This document shows, in pieces, positions 37,523 through 46,660 of a stretch of DNA of 64,000 bases. The DNA comes from Nocardioides abyssi. GTDB lineage: Bacteria; Actinomycetota; Actinomycetes; Propionibacteriales; Nocardioidaceae. Location: the NCBI RefSeq assembly GCF_030412915.1, contig NZ_JAUHJR010000010.1, positions 1 through 64,000 of the forward strand, read 5' to 3'. The notes below the pieces were generated by a model. That model saw nothing but the letters and a program-made list of their open reading frames with translations, was not told where the DNA came from and did not search any database. The position numbers and the translations under genes were made by a program. The first letter of the stretch is position 1. The number at the start of each line of letters is the position of its first letter.

Positions 37523-39061
37523 ATGGCCAGGCGTTCGGCACCCTTCGGCGCGCGCGTGCTCGGCCGGCCCGACCAGTCGGTGCGCGCGCTGCGGCTGCGC
37601 GTGCAGGTGCTGCTCACCGTGATGCTGGTCGGCACCAACGTCGTCGCCGCCGGCGTCGTCTTCCTCATCGCCTCCTTCGTCGTGCCCGCGCCGTCCCCGA
37701 CCGGGGCGACGGTGCTGGCGCTGGCGATCGCGGTGCCGACGTACGTCGGCGTGGCGGTCGTCGTCGGCGTCGCGGTCGGCACCCGGCTGGCCCTGCGCGC
37801 CCTGCGGTGGGCGACCGAGGGCACCGAGCCCGACCTGCGGCAACGGCTCGCAGCCCTGCGCGTCCCGCTGTGGCTGACGGTCATGCAGGGGGCGCTGTGG
37901 CTGGCGGCGACCGCGCTCTTCACCACCCTCGCGCTGGTGCTGCAGCCCGACCGCGCCCTCGGCTCCGGCGTCTCGGTCGGCATCGCCGGCCTGGTGGCGT
38001 GCGGCATCGCCTTCCTGCTGACCGACTTCGTCATGCGGCCGATCTCCGCCCGCGCGCTCGACGGCCTGGCGGTCGCCGACCGGCCGCGCGGCGCCGGGGT
38101 CGGTGGCCGGATGGTGCTCTTCTGGTGCCTCGGCACCGCGGCCCCGGTCTGCGGCATGGTCGTCGCCTCGGTCGTCGGGGTGGCCGGCGACGACGGCGCG
38201 CGGGACCGGCTGCCGTTCACCGTGCTCGCGATCAGCGCGGTCGTGCTGGTCTTCGGGCTGATGACCACCGTGCTCAACGCGCGGTCGATCGTCGCTCCGG
38301 TCAGCAGCGTGCAGGAGGCGCTGCTCGACGTCGAGCGTGGCGACCTCGACCGCGAGGTGGTGGTCTTCGACGGCACCGAGCTGGGCTCGCTGCAGGCCGG
38401 CTTCAACGCGATGGCGCAGGGGCTGCGCGAGCGCGAGCAGCTGCGCGACCTCTTCGGCCGCCACGTCGGCCGCGACGTCGCCCTGGCCGCGGCAGCCAAG
38501 GGGGTCGAGCTCGGCGGGGAGTCCCGCCGGGTGACGGTGCTCTTCGTCGACCTGGTCGGCTCCACGACGTACGCCACCCGGCACGAGCCGGGGGAGGTCG
38601 TGCGGACGCTCAACCGGTTCTTCGGCGTGGTCGTCGAGGAGGTCGACCGGCAGCGGGGGCTGGTCAACAAGTTCATGGGCGACGCGGTGCTCGCGGTCTT
38701 CGGCGCGCCCGTCGACCACCCCGACCACGCCACCGCAGCGCTCGCCGCCGCCCGCGCGATCGCGGCCCGGCTCGCCGAGGAGGTGCCGGAGGTCAGTGCC
38801 GGCATCGGCGTCGCGACCGGGGACGCCGTGGCCGGCAACGTCGGCGCCGCGAGCCGGTTGGAGTACACCGTCGTCGGCGACGCGGTCAACAGCGCCGCCC
38901 GCCTCACCGACCTCGCCAAGCAGGTCCCCGGCTGCGCGCTGGCCGCGTGGCAGACCGTCACCGAGGCCGCGGACGACGAGGCCGGCCGGTGGACCCGGCA
39001 CGAGCCGGTCCTGCTCCGCGGGCGCGAGGAGGAGACCGACACCGCGGTGCTCTGCGGCTGA
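37523..39061 (+). CDS. Membrane adenylate cyclase, class III, with HAMP domain
   Basis: 512 residues, similar in plan to mycobacterial Rv1318c/Rv1319c/Rv1320c/Rv3645. About six membrane helices lie in residues 20-255, a HAMP domain at about 255-310 and a catalytic domain at about 330-500. Catalytic residues are complete: metal Asp in VLFVDLVGSTTYA and in NKFMGDAVLAVFGAP, adenine-selecting Lys and Asp in NKFMGD and YTVVGD, transition-state Asn and Arg in DAVNSAARL. It should make cAMP as a homodimer. GGGAGG precedes the ATG. Confidence 0.93.
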   Translation: MARRSAPFGARVLGRPDQSVRALRLRVQVLLTVMLVGTNVVAAGVVFLIASFVVPAPSPTGATVLALAIAVPTYVGVAVVVGVAVGTRLALRALRWATEGTEPDLRQRLAALRVPLWLTVMQGALWLAATALFTTLALVLQPDRALGSGVSVGIAGLVACGIAFLLTDFVMRPISARALDGLAVADRPRGAGVGGRMVLFWCLGTAAPVCGMVVASVVGVAGDDGARDRLPFTVLAISAVVLVFGLMTTVLNARSIVAPVSSVQEALLDVERGDLDREVVVFDGTELGSLQAGFNAMAQGLREREQLRDLFGRHVGRDVALAAAAKGVELGGESRRVTVLFVDLVGSTTYATRHEPGEVVRTLNRFFGVVVEEVDRQRGLVNKFMGDAVLAVFGAPVDHPDHATAALAAARAIAARLAEEVPEVSAGIGVATGDAVAGNVGAASRLEYTVVGDAVNSAARLTDLAKQVPGCALAAWQTVTEAADDEAGRWTRHEPVLLRGREEETDTAVLCG

Positions 39062-39071
39062 GGGCCGGCGC

Positions 39072-39890
39072 TCAGCCGCAGGCCCACTCCCACCAGCAGC
39101 CGCTGACGTCGCCGGCCGCGAGCGCCTCGGGGTCCCCGAAAAGGTGCGCCGCGCCGAGGTCGCCCCACTCGAAGAGCCCGTCGGGCTCGGCGTCCAGCCG
39201 CAGCAGCAGACGGTGCGGCCGGCCCGGTGGCACCGTCGGCGGACCCTGCACGAAGTGCGGCCAGCCCCCGACCTGCACCGACGGCAGGTCGGTCGCCTCC
39301 TCCTTCAGGTCGTCGTCGTCCTCGGCGACCCGCTCCAGAGCGGCGTACGCCGCCGGCGACGCCGCGACGTCCTCCTCGAGGTGCTCCCAGGCGGTCGGCA
39401 GCATCGTGGCGGCCGCGAACACCAACGGCCGGGCGGTCTCCGGCTCGGCCACCGGGCTCGCCAGCTCCGGGTCCGGGTGGCCCGCGGGGAAGGCCTCGGC
39501 GGGGCCCGCTCCGGGGGCCACGAGCACCGCCTCGTCGTGCCACCGGACGGTCAAGCCGCCGGTCTCCGGTGCGTCGTCGAGGTCCATCCCGTGCAGCTCG
39601 TCGGAGCGGACGAACCACTGCAGCAGCCCGGCCCGGGGGAAGCCCGGGACCGGCGGCACCTCGGCGAGGTCGACCTGCACCAGGAAGTCCATCGGTCGGC
39701 CCTCGTGGTCGCGCGGCCACGTCCCGCCGGCGGGCAGGAACGGCAGGCCGCCGACTTGGGACCGGAGCGCTCGACCGCCGGTCGTCGGCGCCGGCCGGCC
39801 CGCGGCCACCGGGCGCAGCAGGGCGCGGACCGAGGCCCGCTCGGCCTCGGGGACGCGGTCGATCATGGTCAGGCGGGCGGCCTCGCTCAT
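39072..39890 (-). CDS. DUF1963 (YwqG-like) protein
   Basis: 272 residues of the DUF1963 family, with no known function. Family features are GGLPFLPAGGTWPRDHEGRP near residue 48, DFLVQVDLAEVPPVPGFPRA, a LLQWFVRSDE strand near residue 88 and a C-terminal GGWPHFVQGPP with LLLRLDAEPDGLFEWGDLG. TACGGT lies 7 nt before the ATG at 39890, so the transcript is probably leaderless. It converges on the cyclase gene with an 10-nt gap. Confidence 0.88.
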   Translation of the reverse strand: MSEAARLTMIDRVPEAERASVRALLRPVAAGRPAPTTGGRALRSQVGGLPFLPAGGTWPRDHEGRPMDFLVQVDLAEVPPVPGFPRAGLLQWFVRSDELHGMDLDDAPETGGLTVRWHDEAVLVAPGAGPAEAFPAGHPDPELASPVAEPETARPLVFAAATMLPTAWEHLEEDVAASPAAYAALERVAEDDDDLKEEATDLPSVQVGGWPHFVQGPPTVPPGRPHRLLLRLDAEPDGLFEWGDLGAAHLFGDPEALAAGDVSGCWWEWACG

Positions 39891-39930
39891 GCCCGCGACC
39901 GTAGCGGCAGCCGGCCGGCGCCCAAGTGCC

Positions 39931-40821
39931 TCAGCGCAGCTCGGCCGCGCGGGCCTGCACCTCGCTGCGGATCGCGGCGAGCGCGGCGACCGCCGGAGCG
40001 CGCCGCACGCTCGCGCTGGCCAGGGCGGCGACGAAGGTGAGCTCGACCCGCACCCTGCGCGGGAGCACCGGCTCCAGGCCGGTCGAGCGGCGCGCCAGGA
40101 AGGTCGGCAGCAGGGCGATCCCGGCCCCCGCCCGCGCCGCCTCCAGCTGTGCGAAGACGCTCGTCGACCCCAGCTGCACCGCCCGCTCGGCGAAGAGCCG
40201 GTCGACCAGCTGCAGGTCGCTGACCCGCAGCGCGCCCTCGACGTAGTAGACGAGCGCGTGGTCGTCGAGCTCGGCCTGCGAGCGCGGTCGCCCGGCCCGG
40301 TCGAGGTAGTCGGGGGACGCGAAGAGGCCGAGGTCGTACGGCGCCAGGTCGATCGTCCGCACGCGCGGCGACAGCGGCTCGCCCACGCCGACCTCCACGT
40401 CGGCGCCGCTGCCGTGCACGATCGGGCGGGTGGCCGCCGTCAGCTCGACGGTGACCCGCGGGTGCCGACGCCGGAGCGCGGCGAGCGCCGGCGCGGCGTA
40501 CACCGCGGCGAACGCCTCGGGCGCGGAGACCCGCACCAGCCCGGCGAGCTCGCCCTCCCCGTCGCCGTCGGCGCTGAGCGCGTGGCGGGCGGTGGTGACT
40601 GCGCGCTCGACCGACTCCGCGGCCGGCAGCAGGGACCGGCCCAGCTCGGTGAGGTGGCAGCCGCGGGTGGTGCGCGAGACGACCGGCGCGCCGACGGTCG
40701 CCTCCAGCGCGTCGAGGCGGCGCGAGACCGTGGAGTGGGTCAGCCCGAGCGCGGTGCCGGCGGCGCTCAGGTTGCCGGTGCGCGCGACCTCCAGCAGCAC
40801 GACCAGGTCGTCGGCGCGCAT
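39931..40821 (-). CDS. LysR-family transcriptional regulator
   Basis: 296 residues. The N-terminal helix-turn-helix is LVVLLEVARTGNLSAAGTAL with HSTVSRRLDALEATVGAPVV; the co-inducer domain starts near residue 90. I chose the ATG at 40821 because AGGGAGG lies just upstream and because it gives the standard LysR N-terminus. It is divergent from an aldehyde dehydrogenase gene, with 164 bp between, which is the usual position for a LysR regulator and its target. Confidence 0.92.
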   Translation of the reverse strand: MRADDLVVLLEVARTGNLSAAGTALGLTHSTVSRRLDALEATVGAPVVSRTTRGCHLTELGRSLLPAAESVERAVTTARHALSADGDGEGELAGLVRVSAPEAFAAVYAAPALAALRRRHPRVTVELTAATRPIVHGSGADVEVGVGEPLSPRVRTIDLAPYDLGLFASPDYLDRAGRPRSQAELDDHALVYYVEGALRVSDLQLVDRLFAERAVQLGSTSVFAQLEAARAGAGIALLPTFLARRSTGLEPVLPRRVRVELTFVAALASASVRRAPAVAALAAIRSEVQARAAELR

Positions 40822-40985
40822 CGATGGCCTCCCTGGTCCGACGAGCAGCGCTGTGCATCCTTGCACAGCCCGTGTGCGGGGGTCGGCGTTGTTCCGGGGC
40901 TTCGGATGGGCGAACCTGTTACCGGTCCGGCGCGTCCGCCGCGCCGCCGTCGTACCCCCGTGTCCCACCCGAGGAGACCCGCACC

Positions 40986-42488
40986 GTGAAGCTGCAGACC
41001 ACCATCGACGCCCCCGACGCCGGCACCCCCGACTGGCCGATGCTGATCGGCGGGGAGTGGGTCCCCTCGGAGAGCGGCGCGTGGCGCGACGTGGTGACCC
41101 CGGCGCGTGCGGAGAAGGTGCTCGCGCGGGTGCCGGAGAGCACCAAGGCCGACCTCGACCGCGCCGTCGACGCGGCGACCGCCGCGCTGCCGGCCTGGCG
41201 CGCGCTGCACTTCCGCGAGCGCGGCACGATCCTGCTGCGCATCGCCGACGCGCTCGAGGCCCGGGCCGAGGACTTCGCCCAGCTCACCGCCCAGGACACC
41301 GGCAACGCGCTGCGAACCCAGGCGCGGCCGGAGTCGGCGACGCTGGTGGCGCTGTTCCGCTACTTCGGCGGCGTGGCCGGCGAGTTCAAGGGCACGGTGC
41401 TGCCGGCCGGCGACGACCAGCTGCAGTACACCCGGCTCGAGCCGCTCGGCGTCGTCGGCGCGATCCTGCCGTGGAACTCCCCGCTCATGATCGCCGCGAT
41501 GAAGCTGCCCGCCGCGCTCGCCGCCGGCAACACCCTCGTCGTCAAGCCGGCCGAGGACGCGCCGCTGACGATCCTGCTGCTCGCCCAGGTCATGTCCGAG
41601 CACCTCCCGGCCGGCGTGCTCAACGTCGTCACCGGTGTCGGCGAGACCGTCGGCCAGGCGATCTCCGAGCACCCGGGCATCCACAAGGTCTCCTTCACCG
41701 GCTCCTCCGAGGTCGGCCGGATCGTCGGCGCCACCGCCGGCAACCGGCTCGCCCACCAGTCGCTCGAGCTCGGCGGCAAGTCGCCCAACATCGTGTGCCC
41801 CTCGGCCGCCGCGCCCGACGTCATCGAGGCGACCGCCGAGGGCGTGCTGCTCGCGATGCGCTTCAGCCGCCAGGGCCAGTCGTGCACCGCGGGCTCGCGG
41901 CTGTTCCTGCACGAGGACGTGCACGACGAGTTCCTGAAGGTCCTGGTCGACAAGGTCTCGAAGCTCAAGGTCGGCGACCCGCTCGCCGAGGAGACCGACA
42001 TGGGCGCGATCATCAACCGCTCGCAGTACGAGCAGGTCCTCGACTACATCGAGGACGGCAAGTCCCAGCCCGGTGTCCGCGTCGCCCTCGACATGTCCCG
42101 CGACGTGCCCGAGGGCCTCGAGGGCTACTACCAGGGCCCCACGATCCTCGCCGGCGTCGCCAACGACTGGCGCATCGCCCGCGAGGAGATCTTCGGCCCC
42201 GTGCTCGTCGTCATCCCGTGGAAGGACGAGGACGAGGTCGTCGCCATGGCCAACGACTCCCACTACGGCCTCGCCGCTTTCGTCTGGTCCCGCGACCTCG
42301 ACCAGGCCCTCGGCCTCGCCCACCGCATCGAGTCCGGCTGGGTGCAGGTCAACCAGGGCGGCGGCCAGGTCGTCGGCCAGTCCTACGGCGGCTACAAGTC
42401 CTCCGGCATCGGCCGGGAGTTCTCCATCGAGGGCGCCATCGAGGGCTTCACCCAGACCAAGCAGATCAACGTGAAGCTCGGTCGCTGA
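40986..42488 (+). CDS. Aldehyde dehydrogenase (NAD(P)-dependent)
   Basis: 500 residues, full length. The Rossmann segment is GAILPWNSPLMIAAMK near residue 159, the general base Glu is in LELGGKSPNIV near residue 260 and the catalytic Cys in RQGQSCTAGSRLF near residue 296; EEIFGPVLVV follows near residue 400. It oxidises an aldehyde to the acid; betaine aldehyde or vanillin-type substrates are possible, but the sequence does not decide. GTG start with GAGGAG (40971-40976) 9 nt upstream. The divergent LysR gene probably controls it. Confidence 0.93.
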   Translation: MKLQTTIDAPDAGTPDWPMLIGGEWVPSESGAWRDVVTPARAEKVLARVPESTKADLDRAVDAATAALPAWRALHFRERGTILLRIADALEARAEDFAQLTAQDTGNALRTQARPESATLVALFRYFGGVAGEFKGTVLPAGDDQLQYTRLEPLGVVGAILPWNSPLMIAAMKLPAALAAGNTLVVKPAEDAPLTILLLAQVMSEHLPAGVLNVVTGVGETVGQAISEHPGIHKVSFTGSSEVGRIVGATAGNRLAHQSLELGGKSPNIVCPSAAAPDVIEATAEGVLLAMRFSRQGQSCTAGSRLFLHEDVHDEFLKVLVDKVSKLKVGDPLAEETDMGAIINRSQYEQVLDYIEDGKSQPGVRVALDMSRDVPEGLEGYYQGPTILAGVANDWRIAREEIFGPVLVVIPWKDEDEVVAMANDSHYGLAAFVWSRDLDQALGLAHRIESGWVQVNQGGGQVVGQSYGGYKSSGIGREFSIEGAIEGFTQTKQINVKLGR

Positions 42489-42499
42489 TCCTGTCGCTC

Positions 42500-42761
42500 C
42501 ATCAAGGTATGCAGGGAAGCCAACGAACCGGGCGGTGTCGGTTCGCCTGCATACCTTGATGAACCCCCGCTTCCCACGGTGAGCTCACACGGGGGAGTGA
42601 CGGTTCGGCTGCATACCTGGATGAACCGACGGCCGCTGCGCGGGGCAGTTCGGCCGTTCGCCCCGCAGCCGTGAGGTTCATCGGCCAGCCGCTGAACCTC
42701 ACGGTGGGCCGATGAAACTTCATCGGCCCACCGGCAGTTTCATCGGCCAGCCGACGAAACT
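42500..42761. repeat. Cluster of six consecutive hairpins between convergent genes
   Basis: The 287-nt gap between the aldehyde dehydrogenase and SelO genes has no gene but six successive inverted repeats. They are 42500-42561 (16-bp perfect outer arms with an inner 6-bp stem), 42601-42628, 42634-42669, 42671-42702 (10 bp), 42703-42732 (13 bp perfect, AACT loop) and 42736-42761 (11 bp, one mismatch). TTCATCGGCCAGCCG occurs twice (42677-42691, 42739-42753), and GCATACC units recur in the first two. Confidence 0.75.
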
Positions 42762-42775
42762 TCGGGCCGCCCGCC

Positions 42776-44254
42776 TCAGGTCCCGCAGTACGTCGTGTAG
42801 GCGCCGAAGTCGGGCGGGGCGGGGGCGGCGTACGCCGCGAGGCCGGGCCGCTCGTCGTACGGCGAGCGCAGCACGTCCACCAGCCGCTCGACCGGGCCGA
42901 GGTCACCGGCGGTGGCGGCGTCCAGCGCCTCCTCGACCAGGTGGTTGCGGGGGACGTAGACGGGGTTGACCCGGTCCATCGCGTCGGCGTCGGGGCCGAG
43001 CGCGCGCCACCGCTCGAGCCAGTCGTCGAGCGGGCGCAGGTCGAGCACCAGGCCACGCACGGGCTCGGCGTCGCCGCGGGCGGCCGACGAGAGCGCGCGG
43101 AAGAACGTCGTCCAGTCGACGTGGCCGGACCGCAGGATCGGGAACAGCTCGTCGACCAGCGGCACCAGCACGTCGTCGGCCAGCCCCTCGGGCAGGCCGG
43201 TCTTGCGCCGCATCTGGTCGGTGAAGGCCGCGCTGTAGGTCGTGCGGAACGCCCCCAGCGCCTCGGTGGCGACCTCGATCGCGCGGTCCTCGGACTCGTC
43301 GAGCAGCGGCAGCAGCGCCTCGGCCAGCCGGGCGAGGTTCCACTCCGCGACGACCGGCTGGTTGCCGTAGGCGTAGCGGCCGCCCTCGTCGATCGAGCTG
43401 AAGACCGTCGTGGGGTCGAAGGCCTCCATGAACGCGCACGGCCCGTAGTCGATCGTCTCGCCCGAGAGCGTCATGTTGTCGGTGTTCATCACGCCGTGGA
43501 CGAAGCCGACGGCCATCCACTGCGCCACCAGCCGCGCCTGCACGTCGACGACGGCGGCCAGGAACGCGACGTACGGCGCCTCCGCGTCCCGCGCCGCCGC
43601 CGGGTGGTGCCGGTCGATCGCGTGGTCGACCAGCCGCCGGAGCAGCTCGGTGTCGCCGGTCGCCCGGGCGTACTGCACCGTGCCGACCCGCAGGTGGCTC
43701 GAGGCGACCCGCGCCAGCACGGCCCCGGGCAGCACGGTCTCGCGCTGCACCTTCCGCCCGGTCGCGACGACCGCGAGCGAGCGGGTCGTCGGGATGCCCA
43801 ACGCGTGCATCGCGGTCGCGACGACGTGCTCGCGCAGCATCGGCCCGACGGCCGCGAGCCCGTCGCCGCCGCGCGCGAACGGCGTGCGGCCCGAGCCCTT
43901 GAGGTGCAGGTCGCGCAGGCTTCCGTCGGGCATCGCCAGCTCGCCGAGCAGCAGCGCGCGGCCGTCGCCGAGCCGCGGGGAGAAGCCGCCGAACTGGTGG
44001 CCCGAGTAGGCCTGCGCCACGGTCCGCGCGCCCTCGGGCACGCGGGTGCCGGTCAGCAGGCCGAGCCCGTCGGGGCTGCGCAGCCAGTCGGCGTCGAGGT
44101 CGAGCTCGGTGGCCAGCTCCTCGTCGAGGGCGAGCAGCCGGGGCTCGGGCGCCTCGGCGGCCTGCCACGGCACCGCCAGGTCGGGCAGCTCGTCGGCGAA
44201 CCGGTGGCCGAGACGGACGGTCGAGCCGGACAGGGAGGAGGGTGCGACGCTCAC
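42776..44254 (-). CDS. selO: SelO-type protein adenylyltransferase (pseudokinase fold)
   Basis: 492 residues, the length of bacterial SelO (YdiU/UPF0061). SelO moves AMP from ATP to Ser, Thr or Tyr of target proteins and helps survive oxidative stress. Visible are [20 protein letters not shown] near residue 82, [18 protein letters not shown] near residue 117 and the metal-binding Asn/Asp in [12 protein letters not shown] near residue 255. The protein ends in YCGT, with cysteine where eukaryotic forms have selenocysteine. TACTCT lies 7 nt before the GTG start (leaderless type). Confidence 0.94.
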   Translation of the reverse strand: MSVAPSSLSGSTVRLGHRFADELPDLAVPWQAAEAPEPRLLALDEELATELDLDADWLRSPDGLGLLTGTRVPEGARTVAQAYSGHQFGGFSPRLGDGRALLLGELAMPDGSLRDLHLKGSGRTPFARGGDGLAAVGPMLREHVVATAMHALGIPTTRSLAVVATGRKVQRETVLPGAVLARVASSHLRVGTVQYARATGDTELLRRLVDHAIDRHHPAAARDAEAPYVAFLAAVVDVQARLVAQWMAVGFVHGVMNTDNMTLSGETIDYGPCAFMEAFDPTTVFSSIDEGGRYAYGNQPVVAEWNLARLAEALLPLLDESEDRAIEVATEALGAFRTTYSAAFTDQMRRKTGLPEGLADDVLVPLVDELFPILRSGHVDWTTFFRALSSAARGDAEPVRGLVLDLRPLDDWLERWRALGPDADAMDRVNPVYVPRNHLVEEALDAATAGDLGPVERLVDVLRSPYDERPGLAAYAAPAPPDFGAYTTYCGT

Positions 44255-44307
44255 CCCCTCGAGAGTACGTCGCGTGACCGACCGCCCCCGGCGTCGTTTC
44301 TCCGGTC

Positions 44308-44748
44308 GTGACCCGGTCCCTCCGCGCGCTCGTGCCAGCGCTCGTGCCCGCGCTCGTGCTCGTCCTCGCGGCGCACGCCGCCCCCGCCGGTGCGACCACC
44401 GTTTCCGCGGACGACGGGTCGGGCGCCTCGGGCTGGACGAAGGGCCGCAGCGGGACGCTCCACGACGGGTGCCGGGCCTACACCTACCGCTACGGGGTCG
44501 AGGTGCCGACCGAGTCGTGGAGCCTCGAGGTCACCGTGGTGGACCCCTCCGGCGAGGCGGTCGCCAGCGACCTGCTCCACGCCGAGAGCGAGCCGGCGAC
44601 CGGCAAGCGCCGCTACCGGCTGTGCCGCGCGGCCACCCGGCCGGGGCGGTTCGTCCTGCGCGCGCGCCTCGTCACCACCGACGGCTGGACCAAGGAGGTC
44701 GTGCCGCTCGAGCGCACGCGCTTCCGCCTCCGGGCGCCCCGGCGCTGA
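44308..44748 (+). CDS. Small secreted protein of unknown function
   Basis: 146 residues. Residues 1-29 are a clear signal peptide ([20 protein letters not shown], then AGATT). The mature part is a single beta-rich domain with two cysteines ([15 protein letters not shown] near residue 52 and [13 protein letters not shown] near residue 104) that could form a disulfide. I do not recognise a family. Composition is like the neighbours. It is divergent from selO; no ribosome site is clear at the GTG start. Confidence 0.65.
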   Translation: MTRSLRALVPALVPALVLVLAAHAAPAGATTVSADDGSGASGWTKGRSGTLHDGCRAYTYRYGVEVPTESWSLEVTVVDPSGEAVASDLLHAESEPATGKRRYRLCRAATRPGRFVLRARLVTTDGWTKEVVPLERTRFRLRAPRR

Positions 44749-44832
44749 CCCGAAGCCCCGCGGCGACACTGGTCTCGACCTGTTCGGCAAAGCGAGTGGA
44801 GCCGCGCGGTGAGGCTCCGGGACAATCCCGCC

Positions 44833-45201
44833 ATGGCCACGCTGACCATCCACGACGACGTCCTCTCCCTCCGCCTCACCCGCGCCGAGAAGGTCCTCGG
44901 GTTGCTGCGCGACCTCGACGTTCCGCTCTCGTCGGTCGTGTCCGCCGACGTGGTCGCCGACGGCCGCGACGCGATCCGCGGCGTCCGGGCCCCCGGTTAC
45001 GCGGTGCCGGGCCACCGGTTCATCGGCACCTGGCGCGGCGCCGGCCGTCGCCTGGTCGACGTCCGCCCCGGCCGGCCCGCCCTGCGCGTGCGCCTCGACG
45101 GCCAGCGGTACGACGAGCTGCTCGTCCAGGTCGACGACGCCGCCTCGCTGGCCGGGTCGCTCACCCGATCGCTCACCCCGCAGCCCGCTCGGCGCGGCTG
45201 A
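44833..45201 (+). CDS. Small PH-like hypothetical protein
   Basis: 122 residues, predicted cytoplasmic. The pattern LTIHDDVLSLRLTRAEKVLG, with VPLSSVVSADVVADG and GHRFIGTWRGAGRRLVDVRP after it, resembles small bacterial PH-domain-like proteins; I cannot assign a role. I chose the ATG at 44833 because GACAAT ends 6 nt before it, which fits a leaderless transcript, and because the longer start adds only eight unusual residues. Confidence 0.65.
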   Translation: MATLTIHDDVLSLRLTRAEKVLGLLRDLDVPLSSVVSADVVADGRDAIRGVRAPGYAVPGHRFIGTWRGAGRRLVDVRPGRPALRVRLDGQRYDELLVQVDDAASLAGSLTRSLTPQPARRG

Positions 45202-45284
45202 GCGGCCCGCCCGCCCCACCCCTGCGCGCGCCAAGCGCCCCGTCGGCGACGGGGCGCAAGGTCGTCGCGCCCACAGCGGCGTCA

Positions 45285-45309
45285 AGTAACGGTTTGGAAA
45301 CGTCCGGAC
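45285..45309. promoter_or_regulatory. LacI-like half-site element upstream of xylF
   Basis: AGTAACGGTTTGGAAACGTCCGGAC is split here as AGTAACGGTTTGG and AAACGTCCGGAC. It contains TGGAAACGT, one half of a typical LacI-family operator. A near copy lies at 49955-49979, after the ROK regulator gene, so the element brackets the transporter operon. Confidence 0.35.
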
Positions 45310-45353
45310 CATCGCGCCGTCACCTCTGGACGTGGGCGTCGTCACATGCATAT

Positions 45354-45368
45354 GTTGTGCCGCACAAC
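45354..45368. promoter_or_regulatory. Operator palindrome of the xylFGH promoter
   Basis: GTTGTG-CCG-CACAAC is a perfect 6-3-6 palindrome. It overlaps a TATGTT -10 box (45351-45356), so binding would block RNA polymerase. The downstream half GCACAACAAA recurs at 46632-46641 before the ATPase gene. ROK-family XylR-type regulators bind such sites, and a ROK gene ends this operon. Confidence 0.65.
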
Positions 45369-45433
45369 AAACGCGTGATGCCTCCGGGAGTCGGTAGAGC
45401 GGGCGCGGACGATCGCTCAAGGAGGCGGATCGC

Positions 45434-46531
45434 GTGAAGCGGAAGCACAGCCTGGCCATGGCGGCCCTGATGGGGCTGGCCCTGACGGTCTCGGCCTGCG
45501 GGTCGGACGACGGTGGCGACAGCGCCGACGACAGCAGCAGCAGCTCGAGCAGCAGCGCCGACGGCAAGATCGGCGTCATCCTCCCCGACACCGAGTCCTC
45601 GGTGCGGTGGGAGAGCGCGGACCGCCCGGCCCTCGCGGCCGCCTTCGACGAGGCCGGCGTCGAGTACGACATCCAGAACGCCGAGGGCGACGCGGAGCGG
45701 ATGACCCAGATCGCCGACACGATGATCGGCAACGGCGTCACCGTCCTCGCGATCGTCAACCTCGACTCCGAGTCGGGCGCGGCCATCCAGGAGAAGGCCG
45801 CCTCGCAGGGCGTCGCCACCATCGACTACGACCGCCTGACCCTGGGCGGCTCGGCGGAGTACTACGTCTCCTTCGACAACACCGTCGTCGGCGAGCTGCA
45901 GGGCCAGGGCCTCGCGGACTGCCTCGGCGAGAAGGCCGCCAACGTGGTCTTCCTCAACGGCTCGCCCACCGACAACAACGCGACGCTGTTCGCCGAGGGC
46001 GCGCACAGCGTGCTCGACGGGATCAGCAGCTACAAGAACGTCGGCGAGCAGGCCGTCCCCGAGTGGGACAACGAGGAGGCGGCGACGATCTTCCAGCAGC
46101 TCTACACCGCCGCCGACGGCAAGGTCGACGGCGTCCTCGCCGCCAACGACGGCCTCGCCGGTGCCGCGATCGGCATCCTCGAGGGCAACGGCCAGGCCGG
46201 CAAGGTCCCGGTCACCGGCCAGGACGCCACGGTCGAGGGCCTGCAGAACGTCCTCGCCGGCACCCAGTGCATGACGGTCTACAAGTCCGCCAAGCAGGAG
46301 GCCGCGGCGCTCGCCGAGGCCGCGATCGCGCTGGTCAACGGCGAGGAGGCCGAGACCACCGGCACGACGACCGACTCCGAGGGCGGCCGCGACGTGCCGT
46401 CGATCCTGCTCGAGCCGCAGTCCATCACCAAGGACAACGTCGGCGACGTGATCGACGACGGCGGCCAGAAGGTCGAGGACGTCTGCACCGGCAAGTTCGA
46501 GAAGCTCTGCGCCGACGCCGGCATCTCCTGA
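45434..46531 (+). CDS. xylF: Xylose-type ABC transporter substrate-binding lipoprotein
   Basis: 365 residues. The signal peptide ends in the lipobox TVSAC, so the protein is anchored to the outer face of the membrane by a lipidated Cys near residue 22. A Ser/Asp-rich linker follows, then a type I periplasmic sugar-binding fold (KIGVILPDTESSVRWESADR near residue 46, AANDGLAGAAIGIL near residue 237). Similarity to XylF and the flanking xylA/xylB genes make xylose the likely ligand. GTG start with GGAGG. A hairpin after the gene probably lowers read-through, so more binding protein than pump is made. Confidence 0.92.
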   Translation: MKRKHSLAMAALMGLALTVSACGSDDGGDSADDSSSSSSSSADGKIGVILPDTESSVRWESADRPALAAAFDEAGVEYDIQNAEGDAERMTQIADTMIGNGVTVLAIVNLDSESGAAIQEKAASQGVATIDYDRLTLGGSAEYYVSFDNTVVGELQGQGLADCLGEKAANVVFLNGSPTDNNATLFAEGAHSVLDGISSYKNVGEQAVPEWDNEEAATIFQQLYTAADGKVDGVLAANDGLAGAAIGILEGNGQAGKVPVTGQDATVEGLQNVLAGTQCMTVYKSAKQEAAALAEAAIALVNGEEAETTGTTTDSEGGRDVPSILLEPQSITKDNVGDVIDDGGQKVEDVCTGKFEKLCADAGIS

Positions 46532-46589
46532 GCCGTCCCGAGCAACCCGAGCAACGCCCGAGGTCTGACCCGTCGGACCTCACCTGATC

Positions 46590-46619
46590 GGCGCCCGGGC
46601 CGCACGCGGCCCGGGCGCC
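46590..46619. terminator. Hairpin between xylF and xylG
   Basis: A perfect 14-bp stem (46590-46603 with 46606-46619) followed by TTTCGTT lies in the gap between binding protein and ATPase genes. It is likely a partial terminator or an mRNA-stabilising structure. Confidence 0.65.
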
Positions 46620-46631
46620 TTTCGTTCACCC

Positions 46632-46641
46632 GCACAACAAA
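46632..46641. promoter_or_regulatory. Operator half-site before xylG
   Basis: GCACAACAAA repeats the right half of the xylF operator, 19 nt before the xylG start, just upstream of GAGGGAG. It could be a second, weaker site for the ROK regulator. Confidence 0.4.
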
Positions 46642-46660
46642 TCCGAGGGAGTAGGACTCC

